NCBI GenBank assembly: GCA_944384105.1
Contig: CALWSC010000096.1
Span: forward strand, 1-64,000
Origin: an uncultured Lachnospiraceae bacterium
GTDB lineage: Bacteria; Bacillota; Clostridia; Lachnospirales; Lachnospiraceae
DNA: 64,000 nt
Reading direction: 5' to 3'
Shown here: piece by piece, positions 26,116 through 35,386 of the stretch
Layout: every line of letters begins with the position of its first letter
Numbering within the stretch: position 1 is the first letter of the stretch
Notes under the pieces: generated by a model
Seen by the model: only the letters and a program-made list of their open reading frames with translations
What the model was told of the DNA's origin: nothing
Database searches by the model: none
Position numbers and translations under genes: made by a program

Positions 26116-28470
26116 TTATAATTTCTGCCGTACAAATTTTTCCATGTCAAGTATTTTTATTATCCTTTTTGATATATACCGCCACTTTCTCTTTCCAAAT
26201 ATTTTTTTTTGCTCTAACCAAAAATCTGATACTTCCTTTCTTTCAAATTGCTGAAAAAATTTATCTCTTTCAATCCGGAAGGGTGACGCGTTAACAATAG
26301 CAGAATTGAACTTTGTCCATGCTTCATAATCGGTTTCCGAATAAATAAAACTTTCGGGAAGTTGATCCAAAAGTTCATATCCCTTCCGAGACCGAACTAT
26401 AAATAAGGACGTTCCCCTGTCATCCGCCCACTCGGGTTTTACTTTCTCTATCTTCCAGGCGTCGCCCAATGTAAGATCTGCCGCATAATTTTCCTTTTTA
26501 AACTTGCAGAAATAACAGGACAGCCGTAGATTTATATTCGAGAGGAATGTCTGCATAAAAACATTGAGATCATGGCTTTCATTCAGCTGCTCATGTTCTT
26601 CATATCCAATGTGAAAAAAGTAATCATGCCATCCGGCATGGGTTTTGTCACGAAAATTGATTTCTTGGATCTTCCTCCCCCTTGAAACATACCGCAGATA
26701 CGACCCCCATACTCCAGGGGAAGGCACGCCATGGCAGACAAAATCAACAAGTACCAGTTTACTGTCCAGAGACGCCTTCCTGGAAAATTCTTTTACTGCC
26801 GCAGTCTGGCAAGGAGTGCCGGAAAATAATACCGGCACTCCTTGCTGCAGATCCTGCATGAGATTTTGATATATATCTGCCATATCGCTCTGCACATATT
26901 TAGATCGCATCAATAAATCCAACTGGGAGAGTTCCGTGATCCGCCTGTGCTTTACCTGCCAGCCTTCGTCAAAAGCAGCACCATATATAATGCCGCCCTT
27001 TTTTAAAATAACCTTTGCTATCTCGCCAAACAGTCCGCCAGAAGAACTACTATCCCTTGCTTTATTATCTTTGCAGTAGCCTATATAGGTCCGGGCTTTT
27101 TCCGCTGACCTGTAAGTTCGATTCTTTGACAGACAAATTTTCAGACACTTGCCGCAGTGCACACAAGAAAGTGAATCAATAGTCGGATAAGCAAATCCCT
27201 GCTTGTCATATACAAGCCGAATACTGTCTTTACCGCACACCTCTTTGCACAGTCCGCAGCCGGAGCAGTCTTCCTTTTGCAAATCCGCTACTGTTACGGA
27301 TCTGATGGCAGGACAGTCATCAGGCATACCGATGGCCTGATACAAGAATTCCAGGGATTTTTTTCTGTAATTTTCAAGTAAATAATCTACTTTATCAAAA
27401 TCAATGGTTTCCTCTGCTCTTGTCAGGATCTCTTCCGGGGATCGGATCAGCCGGTCTGACAGACCGAATTTATTTAACAAATCATAGATTCTTGAATTTT
27501 TGGAAACATTCGTCTCCCTGTCTCTTGCAAATGCCCAGAAATTTTTTCGGAAGATCATTGCAAATACCAGCCCATGGAACGAGTCTGTAAATATATAAGA
27601 CGCATTCCTGAATATACTGACAAATTCCCTTGGCCCTATATCAAAAAGTCTCCGGCAATTTCCTTTTACATCATTTTTTATATATTTTGAAGCGAACGGA
27701 ATGAACCACAGTTCCAACCCTCTTTTTTCGCAGAACCTTTCTATACGGCGACGGTAACAGAGACTGTCAGAAAAGAAAAAGGCAAGAACGTAAGGTTTTT
27801 CTTCCGTATTGCTCAGGTTCAGCATATTAATCCAGCCTTCTGCATCGAACATGAGGGCAGGATCCAGAACTTCCGCTATTGGTTTTTTCAGGCAGCTGTC
27901 CAGGATTTTTTTTGCTGACCTTTCACGAACGGAGATATTATCAAAGTCCTCCAACAAAGGAACTATGACTGTCTTTTCGTGACCGGATAGGGAACGCCTG
28001 GAGATACTGGCTGCATAGGCAGTCTTACGGCAGGAACTGCCTGTGTCTTTCAGGAAGAAACCAGGCTTTGCCACATTGGGATTCCATACTTGGTCTGATC
28101 CAACGATGAGATGCCCATAATCTTTTCCCATTTCCGGCAGAGTCATGTCCGTATAAATATGCCTGTTGGTCGTATAGATTTCCCGAAATTCCTGGAAAAG
28201 CTGCTTACGGTTTCGGAGCATATCTGCCACCGGGGAATGCGGAGAGCAAATAAGCCTTTCACCTGCTTTCTTCATTATCTCCATCGGTGTATACTGAGTA
28301 GCCTGCTGCAGTTTACCGGTGTAAATGACATTAGCTGAGGATCTATAATCGATAAGATCGACAGTAGCTCCGGGATATTCCCGTTCAATCAGTTTTTTCA
28401 GTGCGATACCCTGAAGGGTACCACCCCAATTGTTATTTCCGTGGAAAAGTGTCAAAATTCCTATTTTCAT
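26116..28470 (-). CDS. Fusion of polysaccharide pyruvyltransferase and FrhB-like Fe-S protein
   Basis: The protein has 784 residues in two parts. Residues 1 to about 375 are a pyruvyltransferase domain (GNNNWGGTLQG, VGSDQVWNPN, YAASISR, TDSFHGLVFA). From about 390 comes an FrhB-like protein with two ferredoxin motifs (Cys402/405/408/412 and Cys436/439/442/446), SSSGGLFGEI, SGTPCQTAAVK and DLTLGDAW. The same two genes occur as separate, overlapping neighbours at 10543-12782 in the same order. The fusion strongly suggests that the two activities act on the same substrate or as one complex. The ribosome site is weak, with no purine run before ATG, and the gene follows the flippase gene by six bases. 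Confidence 0.87.
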   Translation of the reverse strand: MKIGILTLFHGNNNWGGTLQGIALKKLIEREYPGATVDLIDYRSSANVIYTGKLQQATQYTPMEIMKKAGERLICSPHSPVADMLRNRKQLFQEFREIYTTNRHIYTDMTLPEMGKDYGHLIVGSDQVWNPNVAKPGFFLKDTGSSCRKTAYAASISRRSLSGHEKTVIVPLLEDFDNISVRERSAKKILDSCLKKPIAEVLDPALMFDAEGWINMLNLSNTEEKPYVLAFFFSDSLCYRRRIERFCEKRGLELWFIPFASKYIKNDVKGNCRRLFDIGPREFVSIFRNASYIFTDSFHGLVFAMIFRKNFWAFARDRETNVSKNSRIYDLLNKFGLSDRLIRSPEEILTRAEETIDFDKVDYLLENYRKKSLEFLYQAIGMPDDCPAIRSVTVADLQKEDCSGCGLCKEVCGKDSIRLVYDKQGFAYPTIDSLSCVHCGKCLKICLSKNRTYRSAEKARTYIGYCKDNKARDSSSSGGLFGEIAKVILKKGGIIYGAAFDEGWQVKHRRITELSQLDLLMRSKYVQSDMADIYQNLMQDLQQGVPVLFSGTPCQTAAVKEFSRKASLDSKLVLVDFVCHGVPSPGVWGSYLRYVSRGRKIQEINFRDKTHAGWHDYFFHIGYEEHEQLNESHDLNVFMQTFLSNINLRLSCYFCKFKKENYAADLTLGDAWKIEKVKPEWADDRGTSLFIVRSRKGYELLDQLPESFIYSETDYEAWTKFNSAIVNASPFRIERDKFFQQFERKEVSDFWLEQKKIFGKRKWRYISKRIIKILDMEKFVRQKL

Positions 28471-28476
28471 GTCTTA

Positions 28477-29874
28477 CTACCTTTTACTTTCTTTGTAGAA
28501 TATAGCTTTTATTGGCTCAAATACAGAATGCATGACTGTAAAAAAGCTATTACGCATGAGTGTTGTACCTGCCAGAAGACCAGTGACACAGTAAATGATA
28601 CAACCTGGGATGGAATTACAATAATATCCGGTAAGCATATATACTGCAAGTAACAATACGATACTGGTAACTGCCCGCCTGCTATATCTGATCTCTTTAC
28701 TCTGCATCTCACAAAGAATCAGCCAGATGCCATTTGTAACCAAAGTTGCGGTCGCAAAAGAAATTGTACTTGGGTAAACTTTATAAAAAACAGCATTTAA
28801 CATTGCTGCCAGGAGCAGCATGGCGATGATCTGCCATAAATATTTTTTCTGTTTCCCTTCCGCCTTGTATTTATTAACATAAATCCCCTTGATCACTGCC
28901 GACAATCCCTGAGCTGCAAACAAGGGAAAAATAATATCACTTGACGAAATGTATTCTGGCATAAAATTTTCCAGTATCCATTTTGCCGGATAAGCCCCAG
29001 CTATAATCAGAAAACTGTAGACGAGCGCTAATTCTTTTAATCTGCATATTTCTTTTACCGATGGCTTCTGACAGAAAAAGTTAAACATGGATACTGTCAC
29101 CGGCGTCATAAATGTATTTACAAGATTATCCATGCTTACAGCGAAGGAATACATGGCAAAACTAAAGGTATTCATCAGAACTTTCACAAACCATCTGTCA
29201 AGGCTGGAAAAAAATTTGGTAACAAAATCTCCCAGCATAAGGATAAAACCACCACGGATATTTTGTCCCACGGTCTTCAGACTGAAGCCCGCATATTTTA
29301 AAAACGGGATCCTCTGCTGGGCTTTGATGGTCAGATAAACAGCGGATATAAGACCGATCACGGGAGCTACGCCCACAAACAGAAGCATATTATCCGTTCT
29401 GACAACAAAAATCAATAGCAGATATGCCGCCAGTAGCGCTATTCGAGAAAAATTCAGCGCCACACTGTAGGATTGAAACTCTCCGGTCGCCTGATACATC
29501 ATCTGATAATAAGTTTGCAGATTTGTGGACAGAATCCCTATGCCAAGAACAGTTATCACTACATTGTGTATACATACTCCTATGACTGATATGAGTATAG
29601 AAACAGGCAGCATGAATACCAGAAAAGAAATAAAGTTTCCAGCCATGGTGTGGCGATCCAGTTTTTCCAATTTCTTTCCGCCAAATTCAACATACATACC
29701 CTGCAGGTAACCAAATGTGAGAATACTAGAATATGTGGTCAAGTACAGGGTGTATTCTTTTGTCGCTGCATAGGTTTTAATCGACGTAAATTTAGGTAGG
29801 ATAAAATTAGTTCCGGCAACGATCAGAAGATACAATATATTGGCGATCATGATATGTAAAAGATTCTTTTTCAT
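28477..29874 (-). CDS. wzx: Wzx-like polysaccharide flippase
   Basis: The protein has 465 residues and about twelve to fourteen hydrophobic segments spread over its whole length, the layout of oligosaccharide flippases of the MOP family. It would move undecaprenyl-linked repeat units across the membrane. The start at 29874 overlaps the end of the polymerase gene by 68 bases; GGGAG lies 12 bases upstream. The assignment rests on topology and on position next to the polymerase. Confidence 0.8.
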   Translation of the reverse strand: MKKNLLHIMIANILYLLIVAGTNFILPKFTSIKTYAATKEYTLYLTTYSSILTFGYLQGMYVEFGGKKLEKLDRHTMAGNFISFLVFMLPVSILISVIGVCIHNVVITVLGIGILSTNLQTYYQMMYQATGEFQSYSVALNFSRIALLAAYLLLIFVVRTDNMLLFVGVAPVIGLISAVYLTIKAQQRIPFLKYAGFSLKTVGQNIRGGFILMLGDFVTKFFSSLDRWFVKVLMNTFSFAMYSFAVSMDNLVNTFMTPVTVSMFNFFCQKPSVKEICRLKELALVYSFLIIAGAYPAKWILENFMPEYISSSDIIFPLFAAQGLSAVIKGIYVNKYKAEGKQKKYLWQIIAMLLLAAMLNAVFYKVYPSTISFATATLVTNGIWLILCEMQSKEIRYSRRAVTSIVLLLAVYMLTGYYCNSIPGCIIYCVTGLLAGTTLMRNSFFTVMHSVFEPIKAIFYKESKR

Positions 29875-31078
29875 AGTTATATAAGCTCCCTTTGCTTTTC
29901 TTTCCAGTCAGACAGAACATGGGAATCAGCATATAAACAGTACATCCCCAGGAACTTGCTGTCCCGAATCCTATTCCGGCAAAGATCAGACAGATGTACA
30001 GCATCAGGGACGCGCTTCGGATGTGCGGATCTGTTACCTTTAGAATCTTCTGGATAATCCGGTACATAAACCATAAAAGGAGCGCAAATCCTACATAACC
30101 CAGCTGACCGATAATCTGCTGATAATAATTATCCATCAGATAAGGATGATATGATTCCGTCATGCCGCCAATCTTATTAAAACCGTACTGGATATACAAA
30201 GGTGAGTATTCCCGGATGGCAGCGTTAGATCCGTATGTAGCAAAACCCGATCCGAGAGGAAAATATGTATCAGCCGTGACAAATGCATATTTGAGTAGTA
30301 TCGCCCGTGGGGCGTCCTCATTGAAAAGATACTCCTTTATTTCATCTTTCCCAAGAAAAAGACATAGAGCCACACATATCAGGATGGAATACCATTTAAC
30401 TTTTTTTTGTATTTTGGAAAAAATAAACAGCACCATGCCAAGTCCGAAGGCTATCATTCCAAGACCGGACTGGTTAAAAAAAATTATTATTCCACTCAGG
30501 ATCATGTAACAGATCACTTCCCTATCCGAATTTCTTCCCGCCCATATGACAGAAAGAAAGAGAATGGTCCACCAGCTTATACTTCCTCCGTAGTTGGCGT
30601 AAAAAACAAATGTTCCACTAGCTGATATCATGAATGTGAAAACATACTGGCTGATTATCGCGAAAAAAAACAGTATCCACAGCATTGCCTTCCCTATCAC
30701 TTTTAAGGAACGAAGAACAAATCGAGCATTGGTTTCTGTAAAAAATATAGTCACGAAAAGGTAGAGGCTATAAGGTTTTATAAACATAAACATGTCCATT
30801 AATATATATTTTCTATTTTTAGCAGTTTCAGACAATATATTGCCGCATAATCCGATACCCAGGAATATAGCAAGGAAGAATAGTATTTTTAATGCTTCTT
30901 TCGGAATCATCTGTCTGTAAAACAAATAGAAAAGTATTCCAATCCATGCTACTATACAGGTAATTTCATCGGCGTTTCCAACAAGAGGTAAGCCAATTAA
31001 AGAGAACAGGTCTGCCGCCATCATAGCGATAATCATAACGCAGACAAAAATTTTTAATGCATTAAATTTTAGTGTCAT
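29807..31078 (-). CDS. wzy: Wzy-like polysaccharide polymerase
   Basis: The protein has about 423 residues with ten to twelve membrane segments and a larger loop (GSGFATYGSNAAIREYSPL) of the kind seen in Wzy and O-antigen ligase proteins. It would polymerise repeat units on the outer face of the membrane. ATG at 31078 follows AAAGGAA. The last 25 residues or so are polar, unlike a membrane protein end, and lie in the 68-base overlap with the flippase gene, so a small late frame change is possible. Confidence 0.78.
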   Translation of the reverse strand: MTLKFNALKIFVCVMIIAMMAADLFSLIGLPLVGNADEITCIVAWIGILFYLFYRQMIPKEALKILFFLAIFLGIGLCGNILSETAKNRKYILMDMFMFIKPYSLYLFVTIFFTETNARFVLRSLKVIGKAMLWILFFFAIISQYVFTFMISASGTFVFYANYGGSISWWTILFLSVIWAGRNSDREVICYMILSGIIIFFNQSGLGMIAFGLGMVLFIFSKIQKKVKWYSILICVALCLFLGKDEIKEYLFNEDAPRAILLKYAFVTADTYFPLGSGFATYGSNAAIREYSPLYIQYGFNKIGGMTESYHPYLMDNYYQQIIGQLGYVGFALLLWFMYRIIQKILKVTDPHIRSASLMLYICLIFAGIGFGTASSWGCTVYMLIPMFCLTGKKSKGSLYNYEKESFTYHDRQYIVSSDRCRN

Positions 31079-32243
31079 TCTTTTTCCTTTGTAGAGACTT
31101 GTTGAAATAAACATTCAAATAAATATTTTTTATGGTGGCTTTGGAGATTTCCATATCAAATTCAGCAGCTTTCTTTCGGCAGTTTTCGGCAATGCGGAGG
31201 CGCTCCTTGGAGGACAATGACGAAAGCCGCTGAATTGCTTTTGCAAATTTCTCTGCCGAATACGGATCACATAAATATCCTGTCTGACCTGGGACCACAT
31301 ATTCCCGAATTCCCTGGACATCAGATCCTATAACCGGAACACCAGCAGCCATAGCCTCCACTCCGGCCATCCCAAATCCTTCCCGCAGGGAAGGAATCAC
31401 CGCTATATCTGCACAGGTATTGACCTCCGGTATGTCTAGTCGATGACCTGGAAGACATATACGAACGCCCAATTTTTGTGCCAGTTGTTTCAATTCCTCC
31501 GTTATGGAAGACTGTGTTGTTGTCCTGCCGCAGATCACGAATACATATTTTTCTTTATCCGGCAGAAGGGAGAGCGCTTTGATAATAATCTGATGATTTT
31601 TCCGTACAGACAGTTCTCCTACAGCCAGTACCATAATATCTTTCTGCCCTGCCCCAAACTGCTGCCGGTATAAGTCACGGTTAATCCTTACCTCCCGAAA
31701 CTGTTCGGTATCAACGCCAACGCTCGGGATAACAAAAACTTTCTTGCAGTGCATCTTTCTGGCATTGTAATAATCTTCATGGTTGACGGTAACAAGTGCA
31801 TCACAAAAGTACGACATAAAGGACTCAATCGTATAATATACAAACCATGCTTTTCTAGAGGAACGGTCTGTGAACGCAAATCCGTGAGATGTGTAAATAA
31901 CAACGGTTCCTTTCCGCCGGTATTTATTGGCCGCCAGACGAGTCAGACAACCTGCAATGGGAGTATGACAATGGATCAGATCATAACGATCTTTCAATAT
32001 CTGTTTTAACTGTCTATATGCGGTTAAATTTGTTTTTGCCAGCGGACTTTTCGTATTAAAGTCTATGTGATAGTGCTGTATCCCTTTTCTGTCTAATTTT
32101 ACAGTCTCAACAGCGTCCGACCCATCCGGCATCTTTTCATTCATAGCAACAGACACTTCAAAACCTAATGCCTGCAGAGTAGATATATCATTCCATAAAA
32201 AGTGCAGAAAACCTGCAAGGTTCATCACTATAAGCGCTTTCAT
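31062..32243 (-). CDS. Family 4 (GT-B) glycosyltransferase
   Basis: The protein has about 393 residues. The N-terminus KALIVMNLAGFLHFLWNDI and IHCHTPIAGCLTRLAA are typical of EpsD/CapJ-like GT4 enzymes; the C-terminal domain has AVGELSVRKNHQIIIKAL and PSLREGFGMAGVEAMAAG. ATG at 32243 follows AAAGGGA; the frame extends 16 codons upstream with no site. It overlaps the polymerase start by 17 bases. A 395-base gap without genes precedes it, so it may have its own promoter. Confidence 0.86.
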   Translation of the reverse strand: MKALIVMNLAGFLHFLWNDISTLQALGFEVSVAMNEKMPDGSDAVETVKLDRKGIQHYHIDFNTKSPLAKTNLTAYRQLKQILKDRYDLIHCHTPIAGCLTRLAANKYRRKGTVVIYTSHGFAFTDRSSRKAWFVYYTIESFMSYFCDALVTVNHEDYYNARKMHCKKVFVIPSVGVDTEQFREVRINRDLYRQQFGAGQKDIMVLAVGELSVRKNHQIIIKALSLLPDKEKYVFVICGRTTTQSSITEELKQLAQKLGVRICLPGHRLDIPEVNTCADIAVIPSLREGFGMAGVEAMAAGVPVIGSDVQGIREYVVPGQTGYLCDPYSAEKFAKAIQRLSSLSSKERLRIAENCRKKAAEFDMEISKATIKNIYLNVYFNKSLQRKKNDTKI

Positions 32244-32638
32244 TTTGTTCCCTTTCTTTTCTTCGACCAAGCTTTTTATATACTTTTTCAAACTTCCAGC
32301 AAAAGTTTTCTGCCAATTAGGCTCTTTCGATCAATTAACCGGATACCTTTTCCAATTTTCAATCACAGATACTGCATTTATCCAGCTGTTGTCTTACTGC
32401 TTTCCACACCGGTAATCTTGGCAGCGCTTACTCTTCTGAATATCCAGCAATTATGCTGACCGATGTACAGTTAGGTAAGCCGCACTCTAATTAAGTTATT
32501 GTTCCATTCTGGTTTTCTTTTTAGCAAAGTTTTTTATAGCGACAACCGTGAATCATAACTTGAAATTTCATATCGACCTATCGTTACTACTATCATTTAT
32601 TTCTATATCTTTCCAAGCTTTTTTGTTTAAGGCGACTG
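32244..32638. other. Gene-free gap inside the glycosyltransferase cluster
   Basis: No open frame with a ribosome site is visible in this 395-base AT-rich gap. A weak promoter-like pair, TTGCTG then TATAAA 16 bases later, lies on the minus strand shortly before the GT4 start. I see no clear terminator or repeat. Confidence 0.4.
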
Positions 32639-33883
32639 TCACCCATTCATTAATGTATTTCGTTTCTTTTTTAATATCGCTTTTTTATATACCTCTATTA
32701 GTCTCCGGTAGTGATCGACTTCTGTGTAGTCTCTTTGAAACAGTCTATATGAAGCAGTTTTCATTGCTTCATATTCCTTTTTTGACATACTTTCAAATGT
32801 ACAAATCTTCTCCGCAAGATCTTTGATATCACCGCTTCTATAAAGGAAGCCATTTCCATCAATCAATTCCGGAATCCCGCCTATATCTGCCCCTATGATC
32901 GATCGTCCTAGTTGTAAAGCTTCTATAGCTGAGTAAGGACCATTTTCGTACCACTCGGATGGAAGGATCACTGCTTTAGCATTTCCTACAATATTTTGTA
33001 GTTCCTGACCTGATATATATCCAAGCATACGAATATGAGACATACCGTATTGCCTAATATATTGTTCAGTTTTTTCCTTAAGTGGACCAGTACCTACAAT
33101 ATACAACTTTACATGCATATCATGGAACGCTTTTAATAAGGTACAAATACCTTTTTCCTCAGATAATCTCCCAAAATAGAGATAGTATGATTCTTTTGCT
33201 TCTTGTTCATTTACTAGCGGCTTTTCTGTATCTAAAAAATTGGGAATATGGATAACTCTTTCAGGTTCAATCCCAAACTCTTCAAATTTCTTTTTATAAA
33301 AGGCACTTGGCGTAATAATTTCGTCTATCACGTCATAGCTTTTACGCCATTTATGGAAATACCCCTCCCCAACGTTGATACAACTTTTAACAAATGAATC
33401 TTTTACACATCTATTTAATGCGCAATGGTAATATCTACCGCCCCGGCATTCCTCACAGACCTTTCCGTGCTGTAACATCTTATAGTTAAGACACAACATT
33501 TTCAGATCATGAGCTGTATAAACAGTTGGAATATTATATTTCCTGATCACATCCAAAATGGACGGGGAAATTTGATGTTGAAAAATATGCAAATGAATCA
33601 AATCCGGTCTAGTATCTTGTATCAGCTGTTTAAATTTTTTCTTTGCTTCACGAGAATAGATAATATTTAGACCCGCGTTAATTTTTTTAAGTATTCCATC
33701 TGCGTTATAATCAACATTTCCTACAAAATATCTACTATATTCTGAATCGAAATTTTTTTCGTCTTTCATAGAAAAGTCAATAACTGTATGCCCTTTTCTC
33801 TCAAGAAGACTTCTCAATGCGAAATAATAAGTTTCGCTCCCCCCCTTAATGTAAAAGAATTTATTTACCATTAATATTTTCAT
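32639..33883 (-). CDS. Family 4 (GT-B) glycosyltransferase
   Basis: The protein has 414 residues. FYIKGGSETYYFALRSLLE gives the N-terminal glycine loop, HLHIFQHQISPSIL and YTAHDLKMLC follow, and the Cys-rich CEECRGGRYYHCALNRC loop is characteristic of a subgroup of capsule GT4 enzymes. The C-terminal domain has LYFGRLSEEKGICTLLKAF and PSEWYENGPYSAIEALQLG. Donor sugar unknown. It directly abuts the DUF1972 gene (one base apart). Confidence 0.87.
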   Translation of the reverse strand: MKILMVNKFFYIKGGSETYYFALRSLLERKGHTVIDFSMKDEKNFDSEYSRYFVGNVDYNADGILKKINAGLNIIYSREAKKKFKQLIQDTRPDLIHLHIFQHQISPSILDVIRKYNIPTVYTAHDLKMLCLNYKMLQHGKVCEECRGGRYYHCALNRCVKDSFVKSCINVGEGYFHKWRKSYDVIDEIITPSAFYKKKFEEFGIEPERVIHIPNFLDTEKPLVNEQEAKESYYLYFGRLSEEKGICTLLKAFHDMHVKLYIVGTGPLKEKTEQYIRQYGMSHIRMLGYISGQELQNIVGNAKAVILPSEWYENGPYSAIEALQLGRSIIGADIGGIPELIDGNGFLYRSGDIKDLAEKICTFESMSKKEYEAMKTASYRLFQRDYTEVDHYRRLIEVYKKAILKKKRNTLMNG

Positions 33884-35125
33884 CTAAATGCCTTCTTTCA
33901 CAAACACTTTCTCATACTTTTCACATATCTTTTCCCAGGTATATGCTTCAGAAACTCTATTTCGGGCTCTCAGAGAGAATTCAGTTATTTCCGCAGCATC
34001 CATCACGTCAACTTTATCAATCAGCTTTGCAAGTTCACCTGGCTTCCGACTCCAGTACAGCGCAGCATCTTTTGCTACCTCTTTGTTAAATCCTACATCG
34101 ATAAGCAAGTTCAATTTTGTACTTCCCAGCGCTTCAATGAGACTGGGATTTGTGCCTCCTACAGTATGACCATGAAAATAGGCATAAGCATTTTCTCGAA
34201 TTTTCATAAGTAATTCTTGATCATATACTGTACCCACAAATTTAATTCGTTTATCACTCTTAAAATGAAGTTTATCTTCCAGTTTGTTAAGGAACTTGTC
34301 ATTAACATTTGTAATAATGACAAAATCTTTCTTCGAATGAGACTTCATAAATTCCCTGATCATAACTTCAAAAGAATTTTCAGGTACAAATCTCCCAACC
34401 ACCAGATAATACTGTTTTGGACTCAAATTCTTACTGCAATACCAATCCAATAATTGGGAATCATCATCTGCTAAAGTACTTTTTCTAATTTCAGTTCCAT
34501 AAGCAATATATGTAGTTTTAGGTGTTCTCCTCTTAATGCCTTTATCGTCATAACAGTCATGTATATATTTTTCAATGTTTATAGAATCACAGATAACCAA
34601 ATCACAATATTTCACCATCATTCGCTCAGAAATTTTCCAATATTTTCTTATTGGTCTACTCCAACGCGATCTCATCCATTCGTGTCCATCAGGATTCAGG
34701 TATACTTTTCCGCCTAATTTGTGGATTTTTTGATAAAAATGTCTAGCAAACGGACCGATACGGCAGGCCATAATATAAACAATAGGATGTTCAATTTTAT
34801 CCCGTTTTATAATCTTGCAGCACTCCTTCAATGCTTCTACATCATAATAAATCGCCTGAACCGACCCTAGCTTCTCCGGAATTTTTATCCGGAAGCAGTA
34901 TGTATTATGATAAACAAACTCATGTTCATTAATAATTTGAACGCCTTCTGTTTTGTATGGATCCATGCTGCCATCGCCGTTTGCCTTACATGCTACATGA
35001 TATTTAATTTTCTCATTATTCTGATGGTATTCAGTCAGCTTATTGATAAATGTTTCATACCCCCCATACATCCCCAAGGACTTTGCTCCTACCAAAAAAA
35101 CGTGTTGTACTTCATTCTTCTGCAT
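33884..35125 (-). CDS. DUF1972-type (rhamnosyl-)transferase
   Basis: The protein has 413 residues. The N-terminus VFLVGAKSLGMYGGYETFIN is the DUF1972 signature found in Cps2T/RgpA-like enzymes, with GHEWMRSRWSRPIRKYWK and a C-terminal GT-B domain (LVVGRFVPENSFEVMI, GGTNPSLIEALGS). Characterised relatives transfer rhamnose to the first lipid-linked sugar, so this is probably the second step of repeat-unit assembly. AAAGGAG precedes ATG. Rhamnose genes (rmlABCD) are not in the window. Confidence 0.85.
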   Translation of the reverse strand: MQKNEVQHVFLVGAKSLGMYGGYETFINKLTEYHQNNEKIKYHVACKANGDGSMDPYKTEGVQIINEHEFVYHNTYCFRIKIPEKLGSVQAIYYDVEALKECCKIIKRDKIEHPIVYIMACRIGPFARHFYQKIHKLGGKVYLNPDGHEWMRSRWSRPIRKYWKISERMMVKYCDLVICDSINIEKYIHDCYDDKGIKRRTPKTTYIAYGTEIRKSTLADDDSQLLDWYCSKNLSPKQYYLVVGRFVPENSFEVMIREFMKSHSKKDFVIITNVNDKFLNKLEDKLHFKSDKRIKFVGTVYDQELLMKIRENAYAYFHGHTVGGTNPSLIEALGSTKLNLLIDVGFNKEVAKDAALYWSRKPGELAKLIDKVDVMDAAEITEFSLRARNRVSEAYTWEKICEKYEKVFVKEGI

Positions 35126-35154
35126 CGACGTATTCTCCTTTAATCCTTGGACTA

Positions 35155-35311
35155 CTAGAACTTCTTTCTGTTGATCCCTTTAAACGTATCTGCGATGTTC
35201 TGTGTATCTCCACGGGCTTTACCACCTTTTGTCATCTCCCACCATATCTGCAGCAGTCCATGTCTGGCAATGGATAGCTACGTCAATATGAACTTCCTTT
35301 ATTATCATCAC
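35155..35311 (-). other. Possible gene relic in the gap before the DUF1972 transferase
   Basis: The 261-base gap (35126-35386) has no gene with a start. On the minus strand two adjoining frames read like one short C-terminal piece split by a frame shift: IIKEVHIDVA in one frame, then ARHGLLQIWWEMTKGGKARG and a final FKGINRKKF followed by TAG at 35155-35157. I cannot name the family. It may be chance. Confidence 0.2.
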
Positions 35312-35386
35312 AAACGCAGGCATTGCGTGATCTCACAATTGTTCATCGCAACTGCATACTAACTGCAAAAAGCAGAGTCGACTAAT

